Positions 31,971-40,083 of a stretch of 64,000 bases of DNA are shown here, one piece after another. The translations under genes were made by a program, and so were the position numbers. The DNA comes from BRHc4a sp049323755 (lineage in GTDB: Bacteria > Bacillota > Desulfotomaculia > Desulfotomaculales > Desulfocucumaceae), in assembly GCA_049323755.1 (NCBI GenBank), contig JBMOPE010000016.1, positions 1 through 64,000 of the forward strand, read 5' to 3'. The notes under the pieces were generated by a model that worked only from the letters and a program-made list of their open reading frames with translations, did not search any database and was not told the DNA's origin. Position 1 is the stretch's first letter. The number at the start of each line of letters is the position of its first letter.

Positions 31971-32759
31971 ATGTTGAAAGATGGTGTTAGGGTGAAAGTG
32001 CTTACGGAAAGAAGCGGCAGTGTCTGCACGGTTATAATTAACCGCCCCGAGGTCAGGAACGCAGTTGATGCCGAGACAGCTGAACAGCTTGCGGAGGCCT
32101 TTAGGGTCTTTGACTCTGACGACAGCATGAAGGCGGCGGTTTTATGGGGGGCAGGCGGAAATTTTTGCGCCGGGGCGGATCTTAAGTCTATTTCCAGGGG
32201 GCAAATGAACCGGATGGACCCTGACATGTCAAAGGACGGGCCCATGGGACCGACCAGGATGAGGCTTTCCAAGCCTGTTATTGCCGCGGTGTCCGGCTAT
32301 GCCGTGGCCGGAGGGCTTGAGCTCTCCTGCTGGTGCGACCTGAGGGTTGTGGAGAGGGATGCAGTGTTCGGAGTTTATTGCCGCCGCTTTGGGGTGCCCC
32401 TGGTGGACGGAGGCACCCAGCGCCTGCCGCGCCTTATAGGTATGAGCCGGGCCATGGATATGATCCTCACAGGGCGTGCGGTGAAAGCCGAGGAGGCCTT
32501 TTCCATGGGGCTGGCCAATCGGCTTGTGGAACCCGGCACTGCAAGGCAGGAGGCGGAAAATATAGCCGCCCTGCTGGCAGGGTTTCCCCAAAATTGTATG
32601 CGCAGTGACCGGGAGGCGGCTTACCGGGGCTTTGGTATCGATTTTGACTCTGCCATGAAAGTGGAATTTGAAATGGGCCTCAAGGTGGTTCAAAGCGGGG
32701 AAACCCTGGTGGGGGCCACCTGCTTTGCCGGCGGGAAGGGACGGCACGGGAAGATTTAA
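31971..32759 (+). CDS. Enoyl-CoA hydratase/isomerase-family protein with altered active site
   Basis: The start is uncertain: ATG 31971 has no ribosome site and sits 4 bp after the operator; GTG 31992 or 31998 are alternatives. The crotonase fold is clear (AAVLWGAGGNFCAGADLKSI, VAGGLELSCWCDLRV, GGTQRLPRLIG). The first catalytic Glu (GGLEL) is present, but the segment that normally reads F-G-x-P-E-x-x-L-G is FGVYCRRFGVPLVDGG, so the second catalytic Glu is missing. It may be an isomerase, a thioesterase-like crotonase or a hydratase of odd substrates. First gene of the module A operon. Confidence 0.8.
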   Translation: MLKDGVRVKVLTERSGSVCTVIINRPEVRNAVDAETAEQLAEAFRVFDSDDSMKAAVLWGAGGNFCAGADLKSISRGQMNRMDPDMSKDGPMGPTRMRLSKPVIAAVSGYAVAGGLELSCWCDLRVVERDAVFGVYCRRFGVPLVDGGTQRLPRLIGMSRAMDMILTGRAVKAEEAFSMGLANRLVEPGTARQEAENIAALLAGFPQNCMRSDREAAYRGFGIDFDSAMKVEFEMGLKVVQSGETLVGATCFAGGKGRHGKI

Positions 32760-32831
32760 AGCGGCCTGTCCCTGAATTAACAGGGGAATCGCCAGGATGA
32801 ACTTATCGATTAATAGCAAAGGAGGGGTACT

Positions 32832-34010
32832 GTGTCTTTTGGATTTGCTCCAGACCAGGAACAGGTTGAGGTAATAAAGATGGTGCGCAGGTTTGTGGAA
32901 AAAGAAATCGTGCCAGTAAGGGCCTACTATGACGAAAAAGAAGAATTTCCCTGGCCCGTTATTAAGAAAATGGCCGAGGTAGGAATTTTATGCATGGCCG
33001 GGCCCGAGAGCATCAGCGGCTATCCCTGGGATAACCTGACCAGGTGCCTGGTGATGGAGGAACTGGCCAGAGGCTGCGGCGGGATAGCCACCACCCCCAT
33101 GGCCAATATACTGGCCTCTGAGCCGGTTGAGATTGCCGGCACTGCTAAGCAGAAGGAATGGTGGTTTTCAGGCCTGTGCCGGAAGGGAGAAATGGGGGCC
33201 TACTGCGTTACAGAGCCCGGAGCAGGGTCCGATGTGGCAGGACTGTCAAGCTCCGTGAGAAAAGTCGGCAGCCATTACATATTGAACGGAACAAAGTGCT
33301 TTATCAGTAACGGAGGTGTGGCCTCAAAATATGTGGTGCTGGCGAGGCTTGAAAATAGCGCCGGCGCCAGAGGGCTTACATTTTTCCTGGTGGATCGCCA
33401 CTGGGATGGAGTAAGTCCCGGCAAGAAAGAAAAAAAGATGGGCAACAGGGCATCCGACACCAGCGAGGTTATATTCACCGACGTGAAGGTTCCGGAAGAA
33501 TTTCTGCTGGGACAGGAAGGGGCTGGATTTAAAATAGCCATGAACGCCTTTAACGTGTCCCGCCCGGTGATAGGCGCCATGGCGGCAGGCGTGAGCCGGT
33601 TTGCTATGGAAACGGCCAGGGATTATGCCAGGGAAAGAAAACAATTCGGAACATCAATAGCCAACATGCAGGCAGTCCAGTTTATGCTGGCGGACATGGA
33701 AATGCGCATTGAGGCAGCCAGGCTTTTATATCAAAAGGCTGCCTGGATGCTTGATGAGGGCATGGAAGTTGTGAAAAGCAGCGCCATGGCCAAGTGCTAC
33801 GGGGCGGACATGGCCCAGAGAGTAACCAGTGACGCGGTGCAAATACTGGGAGGCTATGGGTATACCCGCGAATACCCCCTGGAAAAGGCTATGCGGGATG
33901 CCAAGCTGCTTCAAATTGTTGAAGGCACGTCCCAGATCCAAAAAATGATCATTGCCAGGGAAATGATAAACCATTTAATAAGGGGGCGTAATTACATTGC
34001 AAAAGATTGA
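32832..34010 (+). CDS. Acyl-CoA dehydrogenase
   Basis: GTG 32832 follows AAAGGAGGGG by 6 bases. The 392-residue flavoenzyme has YCVTEPGAGSDVAG (FAD/substrate loop), QILGGYGYTREYP and the catalytic base as the Glu of LLQIVEGTSQIQK, placed as in short/medium-chain dehydrogenases. It oxidises an acyl-CoA to the 2-enoyl-CoA and passes electrons to ETF; no etf genes are in the window. Its end overlaps the next start, so the two are coupled. Confidence 0.9.
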   Translation: MSFGFAPDQEQVEVIKMVRRFVEKEIVPVRAYYDEKEEFPWPVIKKMAEVGILCMAGPESISGYPWDNLTRCLVMEELARGCGGIATTPMANILASEPVEIAGTAKQKEWWFSGLCRKGEMGAYCVTEPGAGSDVAGLSSSVRKVGSHYILNGTKCFISNGGVASKYVVLARLENSAGARGLTFFLVDRHWDGVSPGKKEKKMGNRASDTSEVIFTDVKVPEEFLLGQEGAGFKIAMNAFNVSRPVIGAMAAGVSRFAMETARDYARERKQFGTSIANMQAVQFMLADMEMRIEAARLLYQKAAWMLDEGMEVVKSSAMAKCYGADMAQRVTSDAVQILGGYGYTREYPLEKAMRDAKLLQIVEGTSQIQKMIIAREMINHLIRGRNYIAKD

Positions 34011-34854
34011 TAAGGTAGGTGTTCTGGGGGCCGGGCTGATGGGCCACGGCATAGCTCAGCTGGCTGCCCAGGCGGGCTGTGATGTGGTAATGGTGGATTT
34101 GTCGGCGGAAATGCTTGATCGGGGCTTCGGGAAAATAAGCAAACTTCTGAACAAAGCGGTAGCTCAGGGAAAAATGCTGCCTGAGAAGTGTGAAGAGGTA
34201 TTGAAAAGAATCAAAACCTCCACCGACATGAATAACTTAAAAGACTGCGATGCTGTAATCGAGGCCGTTCCTGAAATAATGGAACTGAAAAAAGAGATGT
34301 TCGCCAGGCTGGACAAAATAGTCAAGCCTGGAGCCATACTGGCTACAAACACCTCACAGCTGAGCATTACGGAAATCGCCTCGGCTACCGGCAGGTCCGA
34401 CCTGGTAATCGGCATGCACTTTTTCTATCCCGCACAGGTAATGAAGCTGATAGAGATACCTGTAGGGGAACACACATCAGAAGAGTGTGTCGGTGCGATT
34501 GTTGATCTGAGTGTGAGAATGGGCAAGGAAACCTGTGTCTGTAGGGATACTCCGGGCTTTATCGTGAACAGGCTGCTGGCAGGCCTGATGGTGGAGGCCA
34601 CCCGGATTTATGATGAAAAGCTGGCCGATATTAAAGAGATTGACAAGGCCATGAAATATGCCCTGGGCCACCCTATGGGACCCTTTGAATTATTTGACTT
34701 CAGCGGCATTGATACCATGGTCAGGGTGGCGGACGGCTTAAGGGACGCCTTTGGGGACAGGTTTTGCGCGGGCATTGGCGTAAGGAACAAGGTCAGGGCC
34801 GGCGACTTCGGCCAGAAAACCGGCCGGGGCTTCTATGACTACAGCAAAAAGTAG
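33997..34854 (+). CDS. 3-hydroxyacyl-CoA dehydrogenase, module A
   Basis: TTG 33997 starts inside the end of the acyl-CoA dehydrogenase gene, behind AGGGGGCG. The 285-residue enzyme has the NAD site GVLGAGLMGHGIAQLAAQAG, the catalytic His in GMHFFYPAQVMKL, the NTSQLSITEI loop and the C-terminal domain (TPGFIVNRLLAG, GHPMGPFELFDFSGIDT). It oxidises 3-hydroxyacyl-CoA with NAD(P)+. The paralogue in module B (44627-45481) is very similar. Confidence 0.92.
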   Translation: MQKIDKVGVLGAGLMGHGIAQLAAQAGCDVVMVDLSAEMLDRGFGKISKLLNKAVAQGKMLPEKCEEVLKRIKTSTDMNNLKDCDAVIEAVPEIMELKKEMFARLDKIVKPGAILATNTSQLSITEIASATGRSDLVIGMHFFYPAQVMKLIEIPVGEHTSEECVGAIVDLSVRMGKETCVCRDTPGFIVNRLLAGLMVEATRIYDEKLADIKEIDKAMKYALGHPMGPFELFDFSGIDTMVRVADGLRDAFGDRFCAGIGVRNKVRAGDFGQKTGRGFYDYSKK

Positions 34855-34865
34855 CAATAAGGTAA

Positions 34866-34913
34866 GGGGACACACCTCTCTTTCGAACATGCTTTGGAAA
34901 GAGGAATGTCCCC
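34866..34913. repeat. GGGGACA hairpin repeat, copy 1
   Basis: GGGGACACACCTCTCTTTC (34866-34884) pairs with GGAAAGAGGAATGTCCCC (34896-34913). The same ends in the opposite orientation occur at 38242-38293 (GGGGACATTCCT ... AGGTGTGTCCCC). It lies 11 bp after the dehydrogenase stop and could also end transcription. Confidence 0.55.
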
Positions 34914-34960
34914 AATATAAAGCTCGAAACCTTATCCTGAAAGCACTGAATGTCTTTTAT

Positions 34961-35137
34961 AAACCACAGAGAACACAGAGTTCACAGAGAATTATTCTCA
35001 AGTACTACTCTTAGGTCTAATGACAGAATGTAAAATCAGATTGAAAGTAATAACTAAAATTATCAACTGTTTTATAAATTTTTAAAGCATTCAAGTAGGG
35101 CTAAAAATCTCTGTGTCCTCTGTGTTCTCTGTGGTTT
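34961..35137. repeat. Inverted repeat with 30-bp CACAGAG arms
   Basis: The left arm at 34961-34990 (AAACCACAGAGAACACAGAG followed by TTCACAGAGA) and the right arm at 35108-35137 are inverted with 28 of 30 bases matching. The 117 bp between encode nothing. It resembles dispersed fold-back elements. It fills most of the 439-bp gap that splits module A into two transcription units; no convincing promoter was seen before 35294. Confidence 0.7.
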
Positions 35138-35293
35138 CTTAAGACATGCATAAACAACGTGCAAATTTATTTTCATTCCTTTGTGGTGCCTTTTATAAGG
35201 CATGCATGTCTAAGTTCGCTCTATTGGTTCGGTAGGGGAATAACCCCTTCTGAACCCAAGGCTCACTTATATAAAAGGGAGGTGTTGGGATAG

Positions 35294-36712
35294 ATGGCGG
35301 GGATTGTTGCCTATGGGGCTTATATTCCCTTTAACAGGCTTAATCTGAAACATATGGGCGAAATTCACGGCGCACCGGCTCTGCGGGGAGAAAAGGCAGT
35401 GGCCAATTTTGACGAGGACAGCCTTACCATGGCTGTGGCTGCTGCTCTGGACTGTGCCTCGGGCCTTGACGCCGGCGCCTTTGACAGTATCTATTTTGCT
35501 ACCACAACTCCCCCGCACAGTGAAAAACAAAGCGCCACCACCATTGCAGGCACTCTGGATATGAGGAGGGACGCAAGGACTCTCGACATTACCGGGTCTT
35601 TACGGTCGGGTTCCAGCGCCATGCTTGCCGGTCTTGATGCAGCCGAAAAGGGTGAAAAGGTCATGGTGGCCATAAGCGACAGCCGAATGGGTGCGCCGGG
35701 AGGTATGTACGAGATGCTCCTCGGGGACGGCGCGGCTGCCTTTCTGCTGGGCAATGAAGATGTGGTGGCTGAGGTGCTGGGCACACACAGTGTGGGTGTG
35801 GACTTTTACGATAACTGGCGCGGCCTGGGGGACCAATTCGTGCGGAGCTGGGAAGACAGGTTTTCTCAAACCCAGGGGTATTCCCGCTTTACCGTGGAGG
35901 CCGGACAGGCGGCAATGCAAAAGATCGGGCTAAGCCCCCGGGATTTTTCAAGGGTCGTAGTATACGGACTGAAGCCCGGTGACCCGTTGAAGGTGGCGGC
36001 AAGAATGGGTTTTAAGCCCGAACAGGTGCAAGACAGCCTCATAGACAGGATAGGAAACACCGGGGCGGCCAGCGCGCCTATGTCCCTGGTGGCAGCGCTG
36101 GAGGAATCACGGCCCGGAGACAATATACTGTTCATAACCTATGGTGAGGGCAGCGACGCTATTGTTTTCCAGGTTACCGGGGCCATTTCCAAAATTCCCC
36201 GCCGCCGTGGTATAAATGGTTACATAAATAGTAAGAAAAGCGATATCAATTACGGCAAATACTTTCGGTGGAAGCAGTTGCTGAGTATGGAGCCGCAGAG
36301 AAGACCTCCCCTGGTGCGGCCCTCCCTGCCCGACCGCTACAGAAATCTTAAGAAAATACTGGGATTTTACGGCAGCAGGTGTACAGCCTGCGGGACCCCC
36401 CAGTTCCCGCCGCAAAGAGTTTGCGTGCAGTGCCAGTCCATCAATCAAATGGAAGAATACAGGTTCCTGGGCAGAAAGGCCAGACTGGCCACTTACACCA
36501 TCGACCACCTGGCTCCCTCCCAGGACCCCCCTACGGTTCTGGCAGTGGTGGATTATGAAGGGGGAGGAAGATTTGTCTGCCTGATGACTGACTGCGATGC
36601 GAACAGTGTTTCCGTAGGCATGGATTTGGAAATGTCATTTAGAAAGCTCTTTGAAGCTGACGGTATAAACACATACTTTTGGAAAGCCATGCCAAAGAGA
36701 GGTGGGGAATAG
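35294..36712 (+). CDS. HMG-CoA-synthase-like/DUF35 fusion protein, module A
   Basis: The 472-residue protein begins MAGIVAYGAYIPFNRLNLKH, as archaeal-type HMG-CoA synthases do, and keeps the thiolase fold to about residue 300. A DUF35 unit follows (residues about 345-472), with a rubredoxin-like zinc ribbon (CTACGTPQFPPQRVCVQCQS) and an OB fold (TYTIDHLAP, VVDYEGGGRFVCLMTDC). The catalytic Cys position reads Leu103 (ITGSLRSGSSAM), the Glu position Thr71 (ATTTPP), and the His position Gly (VVYGLKPGD). Condensation is therefore unlikely. It lies 2 bp before the thiolase, matching the thiolase/HMGS/DUF35 complex known from archaea. Confidence 0.85.
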   Translation: MAGIVAYGAYIPFNRLNLKHMGEIHGAPALRGEKAVANFDEDSLTMAVAAALDCASGLDAGAFDSIYFATTTPPHSEKQSATTIAGTLDMRRDARTLDITGSLRSGSSAMLAGLDAAEKGEKVMVAISDSRMGAPGGMYEMLLGDGAAAFLLGNEDVVAEVLGTHSVGVDFYDNWRGLGDQFVRSWEDRFSQTQGYSRFTVEAGQAAMQKIGLSPRDFSRVVVYGLKPGDPLKVAARMGFKPEQVQDSLIDRIGNTGAASAPMSLVAALEESRPGDNILFITYGEGSDAIVFQVTGAISKIPRRRGINGYINSKKSDINYGKYFRWKQLLSMEPQRRPPLVRPSLPDRYRNLKKILGFYGSRCTACGTPQFPPQRVCVQCQSINQMEEYRFLGRKARLATYTIDHLAPSQDPPTVLAVVDYEGGGRFVCLMTDCDANSVSVGMDLEMSFRKLFEADGINTYFWKAMPKRGGE

Positions 36713-36714
36713 CT

Positions 36715-37899
36715 ATGGCCTGGTCAATTAAGGACAGGGTGGCGGTGATTGGTATGGGCTGCACCAGGTTTGGGGAAAGATGGGACTGCAGCCTGGACGA
36801 CCTGATTGTAGAGGCGGTAAACGAGTGCTGCGAAGACTCCGGAGTCAACCTTAAAGATATAGACGCCTTCTGGTTTGGGACGTTTTCGTCAAGCACCATT
36901 GGGGCGCTGCCGTTTTCTATGTGCATGAAGACCCAGTACAAGCCGGTCACCCGGGTGGAAAATATGTGCGCCACCGGGACCGATGCCTTTAGAAACGCCT
37001 GCTATGCAGTGGCGTCCGGTGCATACGACCTGGTAATGGCCGTTGGGGCTGAAAAATTAAAGGACAGCGGCTACAGCGGCCTGGAGACCCCCATGACGCA
37101 CTCCGACCGGACTACCCCGGAGCCCACCGCCCCCGCAAGGTTTGCCCTGCTGGCGCCGGCTTACGCCGACAAGTACAACATTGAAATGAAACGACTTAAA
37201 GATGTTATGGCCAGAATTGCCTGGAAGAACCACCATAACGGGGCACTGAACCCAAAAGCCCAGTACCGCAAGGAAGTTCCCATGCAAGCTATTCTCAGGT
37301 CACCCACAGTAGCCTATCCCCTGGGTATAATGGACTGCTCCGGAGTTGCTGACGGAGCAGCCTGCGCCATTATCTGCAGGGCCGAGGACGTGCACAAATA
37401 CACCAAAAAGCCCATGTACGTAAAGGGTATATCCATTGCCGCGGGACCAGGGTTCGGCGACCGCCACCAGAATTATGACTACACTGGAGTGTGGGAAACC
37501 CGTCATGCGGCCCAGGCTGCCTATAAAGAGGCGGGAATAAAAGACCCCCGGAAAGAGATAAGCCTGGCCGAGGTGCATGACTGCTTTACCATAACCGAGC
37601 TGGTCATATATGAAGATCTTATGTTAAGCGAGCCCGGTGGAGGGTGGAAAGACGTTGAAAGCGGTTTCTTTGACCTGGGAGGAGCACTGCCCGTAAACCC
37701 GGACGGAGGTCTGAAGTCCTTCGGGCACCCCATCGGAGCAACAGGGCTGCGCATGCTGTATGAGTGTTACCTGCAGTTTTCCGGCCGGGCCGGAGAACGC
37801 CAGGTGGAAAATCCAAGACTGGCGCTTACCCACAACCTGGGAGGCCAGCCGGCCTGCTGCGTGGTTTCGGTTTGTATAACCGGTAAAGAGCTGGGATAA
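36715..37899 (+). CDS. SCP2-type thiolase, module A
   Basis: ATG 36715 follows AGAGGTGGGG and lies 2 bp after the fusion gene. The 394-residue thiolase has the nucleophile C85 (VENMCATGTDAFRNA), EVHDCFTITEL with its His, and GHPIGATGLRM. The C-terminal loop reads LGGQPACCVVS, not the classical C-x-G-G-G-x-G, as in sterol-carrier-type thiolases and benzoylsuccinyl-CoA thiolase subunit BbsB. Such enzymes work together with DUF35 partners. It probably cleaves a 3-oxoacyl-CoA; chain type unknown. Confidence 0.88.
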   Translation: MAWSIKDRVAVIGMGCTRFGERWDCSLDDLIVEAVNECCEDSGVNLKDIDAFWFGTFSSSTIGALPFSMCMKTQYKPVTRVENMCATGTDAFRNACYAVASGAYDLVMAVGAEKLKDSGYSGLETPMTHSDRTTPEPTAPARFALLAPAYADKYNIEMKRLKDVMARIAWKNHHNGALNPKAQYRKEVPMQAILRSPTVAYPLGIMDCSGVADGAACAIICRAEDVHKYTKKPMYVKGISIAAGPGFGDRHQNYDYTGVWETRHAAQAAYKEAGIKDPRKEISLAEVHDCFTITELVIYEDLMLSEPGGGWKDVESGFFDLGGALPVNPDGGLKSFGHPIGATGLRMLYECYLQFSGRAGERQVENPRLALTHNLGGQPACCVVSVCITGKELG

Positions 37900-37977
37900 A
37901 AGCAGTAAATCAAACAACCGCTTTAAAGCGTTAAAGTAAACCATAGCTAGTTACAAATAACATTATAGCTCTGGGGC

Positions 37978-38202
37978 GTATCGGATAAACCCCCGTACTC
38001 ACGATAAGATCCTCCGGCTGTAACTGGCTCTACGGCTTGTTGTCAACTGACAGACGACCGTCCTCAACGGCGCGTCCATGCGCCGGTTCGGACTGCCTCC
38101 AACGTCCTGTTGGAGACCCGTCTGTCATTAGGCTCCTTTGCCGAGAGCCAGATAACAACCTCCGGTAAATCGCTCGATTGGGGGTTTCTCCTATACAGAT
38201 AC
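37978..38202. mobile_element. MITE-like repeat, copy 2
   Basis: The ends GTATCGGATAAACCCCC and GGGGGTTTCTCCTATACAGATAC are inverted and match the element at 18493-18659, as does the outer context (TATAGCT-TGGGGC, AATAGGCAAT). The middle differs, with its own inverted repeats (CAGACGACCG, CGTCTGTCATT). It encodes no protein and lies between the thiolase and ligase genes. Confidence 0.65.
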
Positions 38203-38241
38203 AATAGGCAATGCTTAACCCATTCTGACTCCTGTAAAATT

Positions 38242-38293
38242 GGGGACATTCCTGTCCCTAAAGGAATACTCAAGCTTCAGCAGGTGTGTCCCC
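38242..38293. repeat. GGGGACA hairpin repeat, copy 2
   Basis: GGGGACATTCCT (38242-38253) and AGGTGTGTCCCC (38282-38293) carry the end sequences of 34866-34913 in reverse order. A short GACAGCGGCAACGC stretch at about 38325-38338 follows, as in the dispersed repeat at 18780. Together with the MITE it fills the 492-bp gap before the ligase; no clear promoter was found. Confidence 0.5.
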
Positions 38294-38391
38294 TTTCCTC
38301 TGATTCTGGGTTCCCGCCTCTGGGACAGCGGCAACGCATTAAATCAGGCAAGCGTGCAACTGATTAAATAATAAACAGGAGGTTGATTAAA

Positions 38392-39969
38392 ATGGAATTT
38401 ATCCGGCCGGCATCCAATTATTCAAACAATCTGGTCAGCAGCATGAAAATGAACTTTGCCAAAAGCCCGGACATGAAGGCCATCATCTGTGAGGACCGCT
38501 GGGAAACCTGGGCGCAGATGTGGGAAAGGACCAATCGTCTGGGCAACGGCATGTACGGGCTGGGGATGAAAAAGGGCGACCGGGTGGCCATATTGCTAAA
38601 AAACTGCTTTGAATTTCCGGAGACATTTGCCGCTACCACCAAAAGCGGGTTTGTTATGAGTCCCGTCAATTTTCACCTTAAAGCCAACGAGGTGGCCTAC
38701 CAGCTTAATGACTGCGGGGCCTCGGCAGTGGTTGCCGATCCAGAATTCATTGACTTGTTGGATTCCATACGCAGCCAGGTTCCCAGCCTGAAACATGTTA
38801 TCGTTACCGGTGACAATCCTTTACCGGGGGCTATATCCTACGAGCATCTGATCGCCGGCTCTGACCCGGGGGAGATGGATGTGGAAATATCACCCAATGA
38901 TATACACACCATACTTTATACCTCGGGAACCACCGGCAGGCCCAAGGGGGCGGTAAGGGGTTATTCAGAAAACTATCACACAGGCATGACGGTATGTGTG
39001 GAGTGGAGGATACGGAACGGTGATGTTCAGCTTGCTGTGGCGCCCCTGTATCACGCCGGTCCCTGCGCCTGGTACTGCGCCACCCTGGTTTCCGGGGGAA
39101 CCCTGGTGGTGGTGCCGGCATTCCTTCCCGATAAGGTACTGGAAGCAGTTGAAAGGCATAAGGTCAATTGGATGATGATGGTTCCGGTCATGTACGACAG
39201 AATGTTAAGCCTGCCGGAAGATTTTCTCGGCAAATACGATGTAAGCTCCCTGCGGACGGTTATATCCGGGGGCGCCCCCCTGCACACATCGACAAAGCTT
39301 AAAATAAAAAAATACTTTGCCAATATTGAATTAAATGAGTTTTATGGCAGCACCGAGCTGGGAGTGTCAACAACCCTGCGGGACGAAGACCAGCTGAGGA
39401 AAGAGAGGTCCGTGGGACGGCCCCTGCAGGATCTGGAACTGAAGTTGGTTGGACAGCAAGGCAAGGAGGTTCCCAGGGGAGAGGTGGGCCTTTTATATTC
39501 CAGGGGCCTTGGAGGATTTCGCGGGTACTGGAACAATGAGCAGGCAACCAATGAGGCCTTTTTAGACCACGAGTGGGCCACTGTCGGCGACCTGGCCCGC
39601 CAGGACGAGGAGGGCTACTACTATATTGTGGACAGGGCCAAGGATATGATAATTACCGGCGGGGTAAATGTTTACCCGGTGGAAATTGAAGAGGTGCTGC
39701 ACACCATGGACAGGATACTGGATGTAGCGGTAATCGGGGTGCCGGACCAAAGCTGGGGAGAATCGGTCAAGGCTGTGGTTGTGCCCAAACCCGGTGTGGA
39801 AATAACCGAGGAAGAGATAATAAGTTTTTGCAGGGACCGGATGGCCGGATTTAAGGTTCCTAAATCGGTGGATCTTGTGGATGCCATACCCAGATTGCAG
39901 ACCGGGAAGATATTGAAAAGGGAATTAAGAAAGAAATACTGGAAAGATGATTCGATACAGGTTTCCTAG
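38392..39969 (+). CDS. Acyl-CoA ligase (AMP-forming) 1
   Basis: ATG 38392 follows AGGAGG by 10 bases. The 525-residue ligase has the P-loop ILYTSGTTGRPKGAV, ELNEFYGSTELG, the hinge region YYIVDRAKDMIITGGVNVYP and the terminal catalytic Lys in PRLQTGKILKREL. It activates a carboxylic acid to its CoA ester using ATP. Specificity cannot be read from the sequence. It follows the module A thiolase on the same strand. Confidence 0.9.
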   Translation: MEFIRPASNYSNNLVSSMKMNFAKSPDMKAIICEDRWETWAQMWERTNRLGNGMYGLGMKKGDRVAILLKNCFEFPETFAATTKSGFVMSPVNFHLKANEVAYQLNDCGASAVVADPEFIDLLDSIRSQVPSLKHVIVTGDNPLPGAISYEHLIAGSDPGEMDVEISPNDIHTILYTSGTTGRPKGAVRGYSENYHTGMTVCVEWRIRNGDVQLAVAPLYHAGPCAWYCATLVSGGTLVVVPAFLPDKVLEAVERHKVNWMMMVPVMYDRMLSLPEDFLGKYDVSSLRTVISGGAPLHTSTKLKIKKYFANIELNEFYGSTELGVSTTLRDEDQLRKERSVGRPLQDLELKLVGQQGKEVPRGEVGLLYSRGLGGFRGYWNNEQATNEAFLDHEWATVGDLARQDEEGYYYIVDRAKDMIITGGVNVYPVEIEEVLHTMDRILDVAVIGVPDQSWGESVKAVVVPKPGVEITEEEIISFCRDRMAGFKVPKSVDLVDAIPRLQTGKILKRELRKKYWKDDSIQVS

Positions 39970-40083
39970 TTCCTTACCAGGTGCGCCGGCTTAGATCAAC
40001 ATCAACAGTGCGTACATATGGAGACTTTTTAGGGCCGCTATTAAGTGAATGTTAATAATATTAACACAAAGGTGGTGCGCTCA

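Noticed and set aside
34961..35137. CRISPR array from the repeated CACAGAG words
   Set aside because: There are only two arms and they are inverted, with no regular spacers and no cas genes in the window.
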